A stretch of DNA of 59,582 nt from a virus. The stretch is from positions 1 through 59,582 of IMG/VR virus record IMGVR_UViG_3300031722_000035; one strand, 5' to 3'. The position numbers and the translations under genes are program-made. A model generated the notes under the pieces. It was not told the origin of the DNA, made no database searches, and saw only the letters and a program-made list of their open reading frames with translations. Below, in pieces: positions 1-7,257 of this stretch (positions are counted from its first letter, which is position 1; the number at the start of each line of letters is the position of its first letter).

Positions 1-321
1 GATGGTATCTTCTACACTGACATCGAAGGTGCCAAGAAGTTCGTTGCCAAGAACCCTGCGCTGGCTGCCAAGACCGCTCCAGTTCCGGTTGCTAAAGCTG
101 AAAAGCCTGCCAAAGTTACTAAGGCAGAAGTTGCTGCGGAAAAGACCGGCGCCAAGGTCAGTGTGTCTTCGTTGATCCGTGAAGCCATTATTGCTGGCGC
201 GTCGAACCAAGATGTCTGGGACAAGTTTGGTCCTAACGGTCTGAAACTGATCGGTGAAAACCATCGTCATTACGGTTCTTGGTACCGTTGCGAACTGCGC
301 CGCAAAGGTTACGCAGTCTAA
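1..321 (+). CDS. C-terminal part of an Ala/Lys-rich phage protein with a small C-terminal domain
   Basis: The reading frame is open from base 1 to a TAA at 319-321, so the start lies outside the window. The visible 106 residues have an Ala/Lys/Pro/Val-rich linker (about residues 16-52) and then a compact domain ending in a Trp-Tyr-Arg pair and a basic tail. The same plan (linker, LIxxG-type helix, WYR, basic RRKG/IKKG) is seen in the gene at 13822-14466, so the two are probably paralogues. The fragment at the far right end of the window is probably its N-terminus. The function is unknown; DNA binding by the basic C-terminal domain is only inferred. Confidence 0.75.
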   Translation, partial: DGIFYTDIEGAKKFVAKNPALAAKTAPVPVAKAEKPAKVTKAEVAAEKTGAKVSVSSLIREAIIAGASNQDVWDKFGPNGLKLIGENHRHYGSWYRCELRRKGYAV

Positions 322-445
322 GAGCCAAGCGTGAAGACCCTCTGAACGAGGGCTCTTCGGTGTCTGCCCATAGGAGAACTAACTCCTTCGACAAGTCTAC
401 CGGTGAAAGAGGCTGAGAGAAGACTATTGGACAGACACCGAAGAG
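321..445 (+). other. Structured intergenic RNA candidate with alternative pairings
   Basis: A perfect 14-bp inverted repeat (353-366 with 432-445) encloses two smaller hairpins: 372-376 with 383-387, and 394-398 with 421-425. This would form a three-way junction. Just upstream is a CCCTC/GAGGG hairpin (338-342 with 348-352). The sequence AGAGCC at 321-326 can pair with GGCTCT at 351-356, which would exclude the first bases of the long stem. The element lies between two rightward genes and ends 26 nt before an ATG. It could be a small RNA, a processing element or a cis-regulator. No known RNA family is recognised. Confidence 0.4.
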
Positions 446-471
446 ATTCGTCAACCTAACAGGAGCCAGCC

Positions 472-582
472 ATGCACTATATTGTTGCTATTGCTTTTAT
501 TTGTCTCGGTGCTTTTGTAGCTATTGCCATTGTTGCTATCAACAAAGGTGACCCAGATGAAACTGGCGAAGACGGACTGTGA
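472..582 (+). CDS. Small single-pass membrane protein (36 aa)
   Basis: An ATG at 472 follows an AGGAG site (461-465). Residues 3-23 are a continuous hydrophobic helix of Ile/Ala/Val/Phe, followed by an acidic cytoplasmic-type tail (GDPDETGEDG). Its TGA overlaps a GTG that can start the next gene. The size and shape are typical of phage early membrane microproteins that affect the host envelope, but no specific function can be assigned. Confidence 0.6.
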   Translation: MHYIVAIAFICLGAFVAIAIVAINKGDPDETGEDGL

Positions 583-923
583 TTCACCGACCGGAATCTT
601 GTATGAAGACAGTTCTAGCTCCTGGGTCTGCTTGGCCGGACTTCAAGTTTATCCCTCAGCCTCGGGCCAAAACGGACAGGAAGGATACTGGTAACAGGAG
701 CAAACAACGTCGTTTAGGCATTAAGGTTCACAGAGTCATCGAGTACATAGTTACCCACCCTAGATGCACAGCACCTCAAATTGCAGCGAGCATTAAAATC
801 CCTCTGAAAAGGGTTCTATCTACACTGTGGCAATATGTGCAACTGGATGTGATTGTCGGTGAGGTAAGAACACAAACCAACGACCGGGGCTTCCCGCTTC
901 GGGAGTACACAATGAAGGAGTGA
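579..923 (+). CDS. Small basic protein with winged-helix-like C-terminal half
   Basis: The frame opens at a GTG (579) overlapping the previous stop. An ATG at 603 is the alternative start. The N-terminal half is basic and Pro/Arg-rich. The C-terminal half (about residues 48-105) has the helix-turn-helix-wing pattern of a winged helix: a T-A-P-Q-I-A-A-S-I helix, then a KRVLSTLWQYV recognition-type helix, then a strand pair. A DNA-binding regulatory role is inferred from this pattern only. It is followed within 3 bp by the next gene. Confidence 0.6.
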   Translation: MIHRPESCMKTVLAPGSAWPDFKFIPQPRAKTDRKDTGNRSKQRRLGIKVHRVIEYIVTHPRCTAPQIAASIKIPLKRVLSTLWQYVQLDVIVGEVRTQTNDRGFPLREYTMKE

Positions 924-925
924 GC

Positions 926-1405
926 ATGAATTTCAGACGGCATTTTGAGGAGTGGCATCAATGTACCTATGGGTACATTTCACCCGGAACCGGAACAGCG
1001 TTGAACTTCCGTTATAGCCACACCCAAATCCAAGCCCGTTGGGAGGCGTGGCAGGCTTGTGGGGCGTGGCACACGGGGCAAGAGATTAACAACGCGACGC
1101 GAAAAGTCCAAGTGAGCGCTGAGTACATGTCTAAGCTGTCCGAGGCGCTTGGGCATCCAAAAGGCGTCATTGCTATTGGCAGCGAGAACGTGGATGAGGT
1201 GCTGGTGCGTATGGCCACCAATGCGCTGAGTGGGTGTAAGGCTGATGCAGAGAGGTATCGCCTTTTGCCCCAGCTTGACTGGTATGTGGGACCTGAGTAT
1301 CAGACCTACAACGACGTTGTTTGTTACGGTGAATATGCAAATCACAATGCGTCAAAAAGCGAATTGGATAACGCCATCGACGCAACAATGAAAGGCCAGC
1401 CATGA
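926..1405 (+). CDS. Conserved-type phage hypothetical protein (159 aa)
   Basis: The ATG at 926 sits 5 bp after GGAG (917-920). A GTG at 920 in the same frame is less likely because it would overlap that site. Two recognisable phage patterns occur: an aromatic RWEAWQAC segment near residue 40, found in many small phage proteins, and a DAERYRLL motif near residue 110 followed by a short acidic end with LDNAIDATM. No catalytic motif is visible. The stop overlaps the next start as ATGA, so the genes are translationally coupled. Confidence 0.65.
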   Translation: MNFRRHFEEWHQCTYGYISPGTGTALNFRYSHTQIQARWEAWQACGAWHTGQEINNATRKVQVSAEYMSKLSEALGHPKGVIAIGSENVDEVLVRMATNALSGCKADAERYRLLPQLDWYVGPEYQTYNDVVCYGEYANHNASKSELDNAIDATMKGQP

Positions 1406-1620
1406 GCAATCCTGAAACCGCAAAAGAGGCGTCTCGCATCCTTGGGAATATGGCCCGTGTCGCCGGGTATCACGGAACAACTACAGTGGATGTCGTTGAT
1501 TACATGTGCGCAAACTACAGCATGACTGTGTTTTGCAATGGCTGTTTGCGGAACATCATCTTCACGCCCATAACTTCAAAATCTTTTTCTTTTCGTACGG
1601 AGGACGCATGGAAGCACTAA
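1402..1620 (+). CDS. Hypothetical protein (72 aa)
   Basis: It starts at an ATG overlapping the previous TGA. The protein has an N-terminal helical stretch (AKEASRILGNMARVAGYHG) and two cysteines in CNGC near residue 45. It resembles nothing I can name. The last residues overlap the ribosome site and first codons of the next gene. Confidence 0.5.
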   Translation: MSNPETAKEASRILGNMARVAGYHGTTTVDVVDYMCANYSMTVFCNGCLRNIIFTPITSKSFSFRTEDAWKH

Positions 1621-2153
1621 ACAACCTTGAATCTGTTTTGCTTGATCCAGATGGAAACCCCAGCATTTCAGGAAGCCCCGCTGATTTGTTAATCATCAAA
1701 AACAGCTTGGGCGACCTCCGCACAGCCCTTGCGAAAGAAGAGCAGGAGCGCGTAAATCAAGACCGGAATATTGCAGCCACTGTGGTAGAAAATCAGGAGC
1801 TTCGTGCCCGCATATTGACTCTGGTCGATGAAAACAAATCCCTGCAAGCCAAGCTCACGGCGCTAGAGAACCAAAAACCTATTGGTGATGGTTACACAAT
1901 GCTTGTTACCACAGGTGATACGCCGTCAACAATCAATACACAGCGCATCACTGTGGTGGGATATCCCGTCTACGCCGCAGAAGGCGCGGCACCCGTGCCA
2001 GAAGGATGGCAACCGATGAGGCGTACCCCTGAAATGCATTCGGCAGTTCGCCGAGTTCTTAAATATCACGGACTCACGAAAGTTGGGGATGGAGTTGTTG
2101 AGGCTGATCTCATTGAAGCCATGCTCGCAGCAACCACAAGGAGCGCATCATGA
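1608..2153 (+). CDS. Coiled-coil phage protein (181 aa)
   Basis: The ATG at 1608 is preceded by CGGAGGA with good spacing, so the longer upstream frame from 1506 is rejected as the start. Residues about 25-87 form a heptad-like, Glu/Leu-rich coiled coil. The middle holds a PVPEGWQPMRRTPEM segment, a pattern seen in small phage proteins where PEGW lies near the centre. The C-terminus is a short helical domain. It is in a coupled run of small early genes; the function is unknown. Confidence 0.65.
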   Translation: MEALNNLESVLLDPDGNPSISGSPADLLIIKNSLGDLRTALAKEEQERVNQDRNIAATVVENQELRARILTLVDENKSLQAKLTALENQKPIGDGYTMLVTTGDTPSTINTQRITVVGYPVYAAEGAAPVPEGWQPMRRTPEMHSAVRRVLKYHGLTKVGDGVVEADLIEAMLAATTRSAS

Positions 2154-2356
2154 CCACACCAGCTCAACTCCGTCAACTGGCAGCATCGCGATTCCTGTCA
2201 AGCACTAAAAACGCCTGGTGCGACAAAGCAGACACCGAGTTGCGGCGTGCAGCAGACACAATCGAACGATTGGAACGTGAACTGCTCACAACTTCCGCGA
2301 AACTTACCATTTACAGGCGCCGGGTAACAAAAAGGAATATCTGCAATGAACTATGA
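2150..2356 (+). CDS. Small helical protein (68 aa)
   Basis: It starts at an ATG overlapping the previous TGA. It is Arg/Glu-rich, with the pattern ADTIERLERELL near residue 37 that is common in small phage proteins carrying a C-terminal coiled coil. There are no catalytic motifs. Its end overlaps the next start by 11 nt. Confidence 0.55.
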   Translation: MTTPAQLRQLAASRFLSSTKNAWCDKADTELRRAADTIERLERELLTTSAKLTIYRRRVTKRNICNEL

Positions 2357-2522
2357 CTGGATTATCAGATTTGTGTTTATACCATCAGTAATCTGGGTAT
2401 TTAGTGGCATTCTTCTAGTGTTCGTCGTGTGGTACTTCATTGTTGCCTGGCTCGAGGTTCGTGGAATTGACTTGCTGGAGTTTGGTGATGAAGCATGTTC
2501 AGGAACTGAGGATGAGTCATGA
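2346..2522 (+). CDS. Small membrane protein (58 aa)
   Basis: A complete small frame runs from ATG at 2346 to a TGA overlapping the next ATG (ATGA at 2519-2522). Residues 5-35 are strongly hydrophobic (Ile, Val, Phe and Trp-rich), followed by an acidic tail (EVRGIDLLEFGDE). It is probably a single-pass inner membrane protein. The exact overlaps on both sides support it as a real coupled gene. Confidence 0.55.
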   Translation: MNYDWIIRFVFIPSVIWVFSGILLVFVVWYFIVAWLEVRGIDLLEFGDEACSGTEDES

Positions 2523-2713
2523 AACTAATTCACACTGACAACTTTGGCGGTGATTACCCAGATGAAAAGTTCGTCACTGGACTTCCTCCTTTGGGCGAGG
2601 ATACCTTGCAGAAGATGGCTGACCTCATCAATGGCGGAATGGGAAACACTACGTCAAGGTACTACAAGGTAGTTCCTGATGACTACAAACTCCAACCAGG
2701 ATTTGAGCCATAG
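2519..2713 (+). CDS. Hypothetical protein (64 aa)
   Basis: It starts at ATG in an ATGA overlap with the membrane microprotein. It is acidic and has two short conserved-looking stretches (NFGGDYPDEKFV and the C-terminal YYKVVPDDYKLQPGFEP). This type of small protein is common in phage early regions. It closes the first coupled gene run, just before promoter P1. Confidence 0.6.
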   Translation: MKLIHTDNFGGDYPDEKFVTGLPPLGEDTLQKMADLINGGMGNTTSRYYKVVPDDYKLQPGFEP

Positions 2714-2727
2714 TCATCAAATAACTG

Positions 2728-2756
2728 TTTACAAATAGCTTGATCAGGCTTATAAT
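2728..2756 (+). promoter_or_regulatory. Sigma70-like early promoter P1
   Basis: TTTACA (2728-2733), a 17-bp spacer and a perfect TATAAT (2751-2756). The upstream context ATAACTG is shared with four other promoters in the window. A GCTGAGGA leader (2771-2778) lies between it and the ATG at 2786. Confidence 0.85.
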
Positions 2757-2785
2757 ATGATCTTACTAACGCTGAGGACTAGATC

Positions 2786-3076
2786 ATGTCAATACATTAC
2801 GGGACCTTCATCATCGCGATGCCGCACGAAGAGCTGGGCGCTGGGGATGAAGAGTTTGACTGCACCTTCGAATATCGCAGAGGCTGTCCTCAAACTGACG
2901 TTGATCCAGGTGACCCTGATGAGATCAGCTTGATCGAGGCTTACGCTTCTATCTCAGGTCCGGTCAATCGTGTCAACTTCATTCAGGAAAATGAGGTTTG
3001 CCGTATCGAAGAAGCGATGCTGCAACAATTGGCCAAGGACAGCGATCCAGATTTTACTGAATTAGACGGAGACTAA
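2786..3076 (+). CDS. Acidic hypothetical protein, first gene after P1 (96 aa)
   Basis: The ATG at 2786 follows the GCTGAGGA leader. The protein is strongly acidic, with paired Asp/Glu clusters around residues 22-56 (for example DVDPGDPDE) and a C-terminal DSDPDFTELDGD tail. The arrangement resembles small phage proteins expressed at once after infection, but no family is recognised. Confidence 0.7.
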   Translation: MSIHYGTFIIAMPHEELGAGDEEFDCTFEYRRGCPQTDVDPGDPDEISLIEAYASISGPVNRVNFIQENEVCRIEEAMLQQLAKDSDPDFTELDGD

Positions 3077-3079
3077 GAA

Positions 3080-3310
3080 GTGCATTCAATACAGCCTCAC
3101 AAAGACCCTTACTACTCAAATGTAGAGGGCCTAGAACTTGTCATCGACGGGCAAATTCAAGCAGTCATCAAGACCAAGGGGTCAGATACAAACTTCATTT
3201 TCGCTTTCCACGGTCCTAAGGACTTGAATACCGCGAGAACCATCGTCATTGGCCTGTTGGACCTGCAGATGCACTTTGATGCAATGGCCCATAAACGTGG
3301 CAAAACATGA
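3080..3310 (+). CDS. Hypothetical protein (76 aa)
   Basis: It starts at GTG 3080, with GGAG at 3068-3071. It is a small alpha/beta-looking protein with the pattern VIDGQIQAVIKTKG and a central FIFAFHGPKDLNTAR. It lies 3 bp downstream of the P1 gene and is probably co-transcribed with it. The 50 nt that follow contain three tandem TAGAA units. Confidence 0.6.
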   Translation: MHSIQPHKDPYYSNVEGLELVIDGQIQAVIKTKGSDTNFIFAFHGPKDLNTARTIVIGLLDLQMHFDAMAHKRGKT

Positions 3311-3362
3311 GCTCTGTCAGAGTAGAATAGAATAGAATTTTAACTAGTCTTGAAAGGACTTT

Positions 3363-3611
3363 ATGCGCTGCTACCTTGTTACTGCAAAATCCAACGATGG
3401 TGAAACTCTTGCTCGCCGCTTGTCTTCCACTAACGCAGATGCTCGTGCAACGCGCGAAGACCTGATGGAGACATTCGAGGTCAAGAAGAAAAACATCGGG
3501 ATCGACGACCATGATGTACCGGTTGCGAAGCCAGCTCTCTTGGCGTACCTCAATGAATTGATGGTTAAGTTGGACGCCTACGATCCTAATGCTGAATCAG
3601 TCACAAAATGA
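3363..3611 (+). CDS. Hypothetical protein (82 aa)
   Basis: The ATG at 3363 follows an AAAGGA site. The start MRCYLVTAKSND and the run of Arg/Ala residues (SSTNADARATREDLMETF) suggest a ferredoxin-like alpha/beta fold. No catalytic residues are recognised. Its stop overlaps the next ATG by 4 nt. Confidence 0.6.
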   Translation: MRCYLVTAKSNDGETLARRLSSTNADARATREDLMETFEVKKKNIGIDDHDVPVAKPALLAYLNELMVKLDAYDPNAESVTK

Positions 3612-3910
3612 GCAAACATCACGACATTCTCGGCGTCCAGCCGGGGTGTGGTGTGGCCAGTCTAAAAGCCCATTGGAGGGCTCTGGCTTCTGAACATCAC
3701 CCGGACAGGGGAGGAAACTCCATCGAGTTCACGACGTATCGTGGCGCATATACAGCAGCTCTTGGGCTTGAGACTGCGCTCGAAGCTCAATGCCCTGAGT
3801 GCCACGGCAAGGGCAAAGTTCTGCTTGGTAAGGGCTTCACCAAAATGCCAATGGTTTGCCCCAAGTGCAAAGGTTTGAAGTTCGTAAAGGAGACGAGTCA
3901 TGAAGTTTAA
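3608..3910 (+). CDS. Mini J-domain (DnaJ-like) protein with zinc-finger cysteines
   Basis: Residues 3-50 form a short J-domain with the diagnostic His-Pro-Asp at 31-33 (EHHPDRGG), which in DnaJ stimulates Hsp70 ATPase activity. The C-terminal half carries two CxxCxG-type units, CPECHGKG at 62-69 and CPKCKG at 84-89, like half of the DnaJ zinc-binding domain. At 100 residues it lacks the substrate-binding beta domains of DnaJ. It could recruit host DnaK to replication or morphogenesis; that is inference. It overlaps the ligase start by 11 nt. Confidence 0.85.
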   Translation: MSKHHDILGVQPGCGVASLKAHWRALASEHHPDRGGNSIEFTTYRGAYTAALGLETALEAQCPECHGKGKVLLGKGFTKMPMVCPKCKGLKFVKETSHEV

Positions 3911-4787
3911 GCCAATGTTGGCTGCCGCCATTAAGGATCTCTCATCCTTGAAGTACCCACTGATTGTCAGCCCAAAGCTGGATGGCATTCGTGCCATGGT
4001 GCAGAATGGAAAGCTGGTTTCTAGGAACCTCAAACCTATTCCGAACAAGTTTACGGCAAGCCTCTTTGGGCCTGAGTGTGAAGGTCTTGATGGTGAGCTC
4101 ATTGTAGGTGATCCTACTGACAAAGATGTTTTCAACACCACGTCTAGTGGCGTTATGAGCCGTGAAGGAGAACCAAATCTTGATTTTCATGTTTTCGACT
4201 CTTTTCACGAGTCGTTAGAGTTTCCAAGACGATTTTCAGAATCTGTGTTTGAAATCAATGATGTGAATCCATTTTGTAAAGTGGTTCCTCATGACTTCTG
4301 CCGTTGCGAAAGAGACCTGCTAGACCATGAAGCTAGGTACCTAGAACAAGGCTATGAAGGTCTCATGATCAGATCTATAGACGGTCTCTACAAGCAAGGC
4401 AGGTCTACTGTCAACCAAGGATGGCTGCTCAAGCTGAAGCGGTTTACTGATGCTGAGGCTGTTATCATTGGTGTTGAAGAAGCTCAGCACAACGGCAACA
4501 TTCTCATCGCCAATGCTCAGGGCCACCTTGAACGATCTTCTAAAAAGGCTGGCCTGAAGCCCATGGGCACTCTTGGTGCGATCAAAGTTCGTGGTATCAA
4601 CGGTGACTTCAAGGGCGTGGAGTTCCATATCGGAACCGGCTTCAACGATGAACAGCGCACTCAACTTTGGTCTGATAAAGACCTCATCGGAAAAATCGTA
4701 ACCTTCAAATATTTTCCAATAGGGTGCGTAGAAGCTCCACGCTTTCCCGTCTTCAAAGGTCTCCGTAGCAAGGAGGACATGTCATGA
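3900..4787 (+). CDS. ATP-dependent DNA ligase
   Basis: It seals nicks using ATP during phage replication and repair. Nucleotidyltransferase motifs are visible: motif I KLDGIR with the adenylated Lys26, motif III around DGE (Glu66), motif IV EG in YEGLMIR (residues 153-154) and motif V LLKLK (about 176-180). The C-terminal 110 residues would be the OB fold. At 295 aa it is a minimal phage-type ligase like that of T7. The ATG follows GTAAAGGAG and overlaps the J-domain gene. Its TGA overlaps the next ATG, so it sits inside a coupled operon. Confidence 0.95.
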   Translation: MKFKPMLAAAIKDLSSLKYPLIVSPKLDGIRAMVQNGKLVSRNLKPIPNKFTASLFGPECEGLDGELIVGDPTDKDVFNTTSSGVMSREGEPNLDFHVFDSFHESLEFPRRFSESVFEINDVNPFCKVVPHDFCRCERDLLDHEARYLEQGYEGLMIRSIDGLYKQGRSTVNQGWLLKLKRFTDAEAVIIGVEEAQHNGNILIANAQGHLERSSKKAGLKPMGTLGAIKVRGINGDFKGVEFHIGTGFNDEQRTQLWSDKDLIGKIVTFKYFPIGCVEAPRFPVFKGLRSKEDMS

Positions 4788-5098
4788 GTGGCCAAACAAT
4801 TACGCTAACTGTGGCTGAGATAAAAGACTTGGCTGAATCAGTTGGCTTCGTCTTGAAGGACGGGGTATCATTTACCAGCGTTGAACTGGAGACCGAGATA
4901 GTCATCACAGAGTGCCCAGAAGAAGGGGTTCTGGATGACGACAACCAGCACAAGCACTACGCTCACATTGCCTACTTTGAAGATTGCCCAGAAGAAGGCT
5001 GCTACCCACTTGGTGCAGAGGCAATTAAATGGGTGACCACGCACTCCTCTACTTTGTGTCTGGATGGGTTCTCGGAAAAGAACTTATCGACGTGCTAA
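4784..5098 (+). CDS. Acidic hypothetical protein with repeated CPEEG motif (104 aa)
   Basis: It starts in an ATGA overlap with the ligase. Two CPEEG segments (residues 44-48 and 68-72) suggest an internal duplication around a cysteine-acidic loop. The segment EEGCYPLGAEA is a pattern seen in small phage proteins. The function is unknown. Confidence 0.6.
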   Translation: MSGQTITLTVAEIKDLAESVGFVLKDGVSFTSVELETEIVITECPEEGVLDDDNQHKHYAHIAYFEDCPEEGCYPLGAEAIKWVTTHSSTLCLDGFSEKNLSTC

Positions 5099-5133
5099 CC
5101 TTGCTGTTTAAACTGTGGCAAAGCCGGAAATGA
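5029..5133 (+). CDS. Small amphipathic/membrane protein (34 aa)
   Basis: A 34-residue frame runs from ATG 5029 within the end of the previous gene to a TGA forming an ATGA overlap with the next start at 5130. The sequence is hydrophobic (LLYFVSGWVLG, then LIDVLTLLFKLW) with a basic end, suggesting a membrane-associated helix. The precise coupling supports it, but it is short. Confidence 0.4.
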   Translation: MGDHALLYFVSGWVLGKELIDVLTLLFKLWQSRK

Positions 5134-5363
5134 AAGACCCATTCCAGTATTTGGCAAGAGCACTCACTGAGCCCAAGGTCTTAGGTGTAGGCTCTGGGCC
5201 AGGTCCTGGATTGTGGGTCGATGGCAAGCGCACCAAAATCCACCGGCTCCCACCTCTCAAGAGATTGCCACCTCATAGCCCATGGCGTGGTAATTATTTT
5301 CACACGGATAAAATTACCTGTTTACAAACACCTGAAACCTATGAAGATAAAACCTTGGCCTGA
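5130..5363 (+). CDS. Hypothetical protein (77 aa)
   Basis: The ATG at 5130 forms an ATGA overlap with the preceding microprotein. A GTG at 5115 in frame is an alternative. It is rich in Gly/Pro and basic residues (VGSGPGPGLWVDGKRTKIHRLPPLKR). The last 23 nt overlap the ParB-like gene. No family is recognised. Confidence 0.45.
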   Translation: MKDPFQYLARALTEPKVLGVGSGPGPGLWVDGKRTKIHRLPPLKRLPPHSPWRGNYFHTDKITCLQTPETYEDKTLA

Positions 5364-5694
5364 TCCAAAAGATCAGATGGCAATTATTGGTAAGCGCGGA
5401 TGGAGCGTCCCAAAGCTGTTTGAGCTGTCCAGAGACCTACCAGTGATGGACGTACCACTTGATTACCTAAACATCTGGTATTACTATCAAAAATTAACTC
5501 TGCGCGAAATGGTCATGCACATGGCTGCTGTCAATAATGCTGACTTAGACAAACCAATCATCCTCGATGAAGATGGTGAGTTGATGGATGGTCGCCACCG
5601 CATCATGAAGGCACTTTTGCTTGGGCATAAAACAATCAAAGCAGTCAGGTTTGATGAGAACCCAGTCCCGTGTCAGATAACTGATGAAACGTGA
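5341..5694 (+). CDS. ParB/sulfiredoxin-fold-like phage protein
   Basis: I chose ATG 5341 as the start because the upstream residues of the longer frame (from 5221) look unrelated. The core PIILDEDGELMDGRHRIMKA (about residues 71-90), with its GRHR motif, is the signature loop of ParB-like nuclease or sulfiredoxin-fold domains, where the arginine-histidine loop binds phosphate or nucleotide. The 117-aa protein has only this domain. Phage copies are often single-domain proteins whose role is unknown; DNA or nucleotide handling is inferred. Confidence 0.7.
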   Translation: MKIKPWPDPKDQMAIIGKRGWSVPKLFELSRDLPVMDVPLDYLNIWYYYQKLTLREMVMHMAAVNNADLDKPIILDEDGELMDGRHRIMKALLLGHKTIKAVRFDENPVPCQITDET

Positions 5695-5704
5695 CAAATA
5701 AGTG

Positions 5705-5733
5705 TTTACAGGTTGGGCAAAGCACTTTATAAT
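5705..5733 (+). promoter_or_regulatory. Sigma70-like early promoter P2
   Basis: TTTACA (5705-5710), 17 bp, TATAAT (5728-5733), preceded by AAATAAGTG. The leader contains CTGCTGAGGA (5749-5758) directly ahead of ATG 5764. It drives the ssDNA-binding protein block. Confidence 0.85.
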
Positions 5734-5763
5734 CAACCCATGTTCAACTGCTGAGGATCACAA

Positions 5764-6162
5764 ATGGCAACTACCAAACCAACCTACAAGTTCCCAAAAG
5801 CCATGGGTTCTTGTGCCGACCGTCTCTATGAACTCAAGGCCAAGCGCCTTGCAGGTCAGAAGGCGGTCGACGAAGTCGAGGCCGAGGAAAAGGCTCTCAA
5901 GGCTTACATCATCGACAACCTCCCTAAATCAAACGCGTCAGGCGTGGCCGGAGCCATTGCTCGTGTCACCGTGGTCACTCGTGATGAGCCTCAGATTGAA
6001 GATGCTGACCTCTTCCATAAGTACATCACCAAGCACAAACGCTGGGATCTGATGCAAAACCGCTTGTCCCCGGCCGCTGTCAAGGAGCTTTGGGAATCGG
6101 GTAAAGAAGTGGACGGTGTGAAGCGATTCCAAGTCGTTACTCTGAGCCTTAACAAGGTATAG
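5764..6162 (+). CDS. Conserved phage protein upstream of ssDNA-binding protein (132 aa)
   Basis: The ATG follows the GCTGAGGA leader of P2. It has an N-terminal coiled-coil segment (RLYELKAKRLAGQKAVDEVEAEEKAL) followed by a conserved-looking core with NLPKSNASGVAG, and a C-terminal alpha/beta part ending VVTLSLNKV. I recognise this architecture from other phages, where it sits beside replication genes, but no activity is known to me. Its place directly before the SSB-like gene suggests a replication or recombination accessory role. Confidence 0.75.
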   Translation: MATTKPTYKFPKAMGSCADRLYELKAKRLAGQKAVDEVEAEEKALKAYIIDNLPKSNASGVAGAIARVTVVTRDEPQIEDADLFHKYITKHKRWDLMQNRLSPAAVKELWESGKEVDGVKRFQVVTLSLNKV

Positions 6163-6252
6163 TCAAGTCCTCGGCACCTCAGCGACTCTGAGGTTGACAT
6201 CCAGGAAAGCCCGGAACTTAGTAACAAACTACCAACTTCAAAGGAACCTTAA

Positions 6253-7107
6253 ATGGCCACCAAGAAACCCGCTCCTGCGAGTACCTCCCGCGCCGTCGCT
6301 AACTGGGACGAAGAGCTTGCCAAACAGGCAGCTGCTGCAGCGCAAACCGAAGCCAGTACGGCGACTGGCAACTTCTTCAGTCTCAAGGGCGGTATCCTCG
6401 CCTGGAATGACTCACCGATGAAGAACAACGAAATGGCAGTCATCATCCTCGACTCCGTTTTGGAAAATGTGTTCTACGGTTCTGACTACGACCCTGATGA
6501 ACCCAAAGGCCCGTTGTGCTTCTCCTTTGGTCGCGAAGAAAAGGACATGGCACCTCATGAAGTCGTCATCGAAGCCGGCACTGAGCAGAACGAAACTTGC
6601 CATGGCTGCCCCATGAACGAGTTCGGTACTGCTGACAAGGGCAAGGGCAAGGCATGCCGCAATGTGCGCCGTATGGGTCTCATCTCAGCCGGTACCTTTG
6701 CTAAGGATGGTACGTTTGAACCTGAAGAAGATGAAGACGCTTACAAGGACGCCCAACTGGGTTTCCTGAAGCTCCCAGTCACTTCTGTCAAAGGCTACGC
6801 CGCTTACGTCAAAACCTTGGCCGCCTCTCTGAAACGGCCTCCACTCGGCGTGTTCACGAAAATCAGCGTGGTGCCTGATGTCAAGAGCCAATTCCGTGTG
6901 ACCTTTGAAGCTCTGGGCAACGTGCCTAACGAGTTGATGGCGATCATCATGGCTCGGAAGCCTGAAGCGGTCAGCACCATTGACTCACCTTACAAGGTCG
7001 ACGAAGTCGAAGAAAAACCTGTCAAAGCTCCAGTGTCCCGCAAAGGTGTTGTGAAAGCTCCTGTCAAAGCGGCTCCTGCAAAACCAGTAGCCAAACGCAA
7101 GTATTGA
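6253..7107 (+). CDS. Phage single-stranded DNA-binding-like protein
   Basis: The 284-aa protein has a probable OB-fold core (about residues 40-235). The core is split by a cysteine cluster, CHGCPMNEFGTADKGKGKAC (residues 117-136), typical of phage ssDNA-binding proteins of this type and possibly metal-binding. Unlike bacterial SSB it ends in a Lys/Ala/Pro/Val-rich basic tail, not an acidic tip. The leader (6163-6252) holds a 7-bp hairpin (6176-6182 with 6188-6194). A strong terminator follows the gene, so P2 drives a short, probably highly expressed two-gene unit. The assignment rests on pattern and context. Confidence 0.7.
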   Translation: MATKKPAPASTSRAVANWDEELAKQAAAAAQTEASTATGNFFSLKGGILAWNDSPMKNNEMAVIILDSVLENVFYGSDYDPDEPKGPLCFSFGREEKDMAPHEVVIEAGTEQNETCHGCPMNEFGTADKGKGKACRNVRRMGLISAGTFAKDGTFEPEEDEDAYKDAQLGFLKLPVTSVKGYAAYVKTLAASLKRPPLGVFTKISVVPDVKSQFRVTFEALGNVPNELMAIIMARKPEAVSTIDSPYKVDEVEEKPVKAPVSRKGVVKAPVKAAPAKPVAKRKY

Positions 7108-7139
7108 TTGTCTCCCTTGGCTGAGATCACTCGCCTTTA

Positions 7140-7167
7140 CCCTGGGTCTTCGGGCTCAGGGCTTTTT
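7140..7167 (+). terminator. Rho-independent terminator with UUCG tetraloop
   Basis: A nine-pair stem (7140-7148 with 7153-7161, with G-T pairs) closed on the loop TTCG, followed by CTTTTTG. It lies 33 nt after the ssDNA-binding protein stop. Confidence 0.9.
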
Positions 7168-7257
7168 GATGGTGGTTTGACGAATAGGTTGCTATTTCAT
7201 AGCAGGCGTGTCACACTGAGAATAGAGGCTCAGAGCCACCTTCAAAAGGACTGAAGC

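Noticed and set aside
3323-3337. Three tandem TAGAA units as a -10 cluster
   Set aside because: No -35-like hexamer at 16-18 bp and no leader motif; left as a simple short repeat.
5321-5349. TTTACA at 5321 as a sixth promoter
   Set aside because: It shares CTGTTTACA with the family, but 17 bp later there is only AAGATA, not a usable -10, and the leader motif is missing.
6194-6222. TTGACA at 6194 ahead of the ssDNA-binding gene
   Set aside because: Perfect -35 but only CTTAGT or TTAGTA at the -10 distance; P2 and the terminator explain expression well enough.
7177-7205. TTGACG/TAGCAG pair after the terminator
   Set aside because: A promoter is expected here, but the -10 matches only three positions, so it is not listed as a feature.
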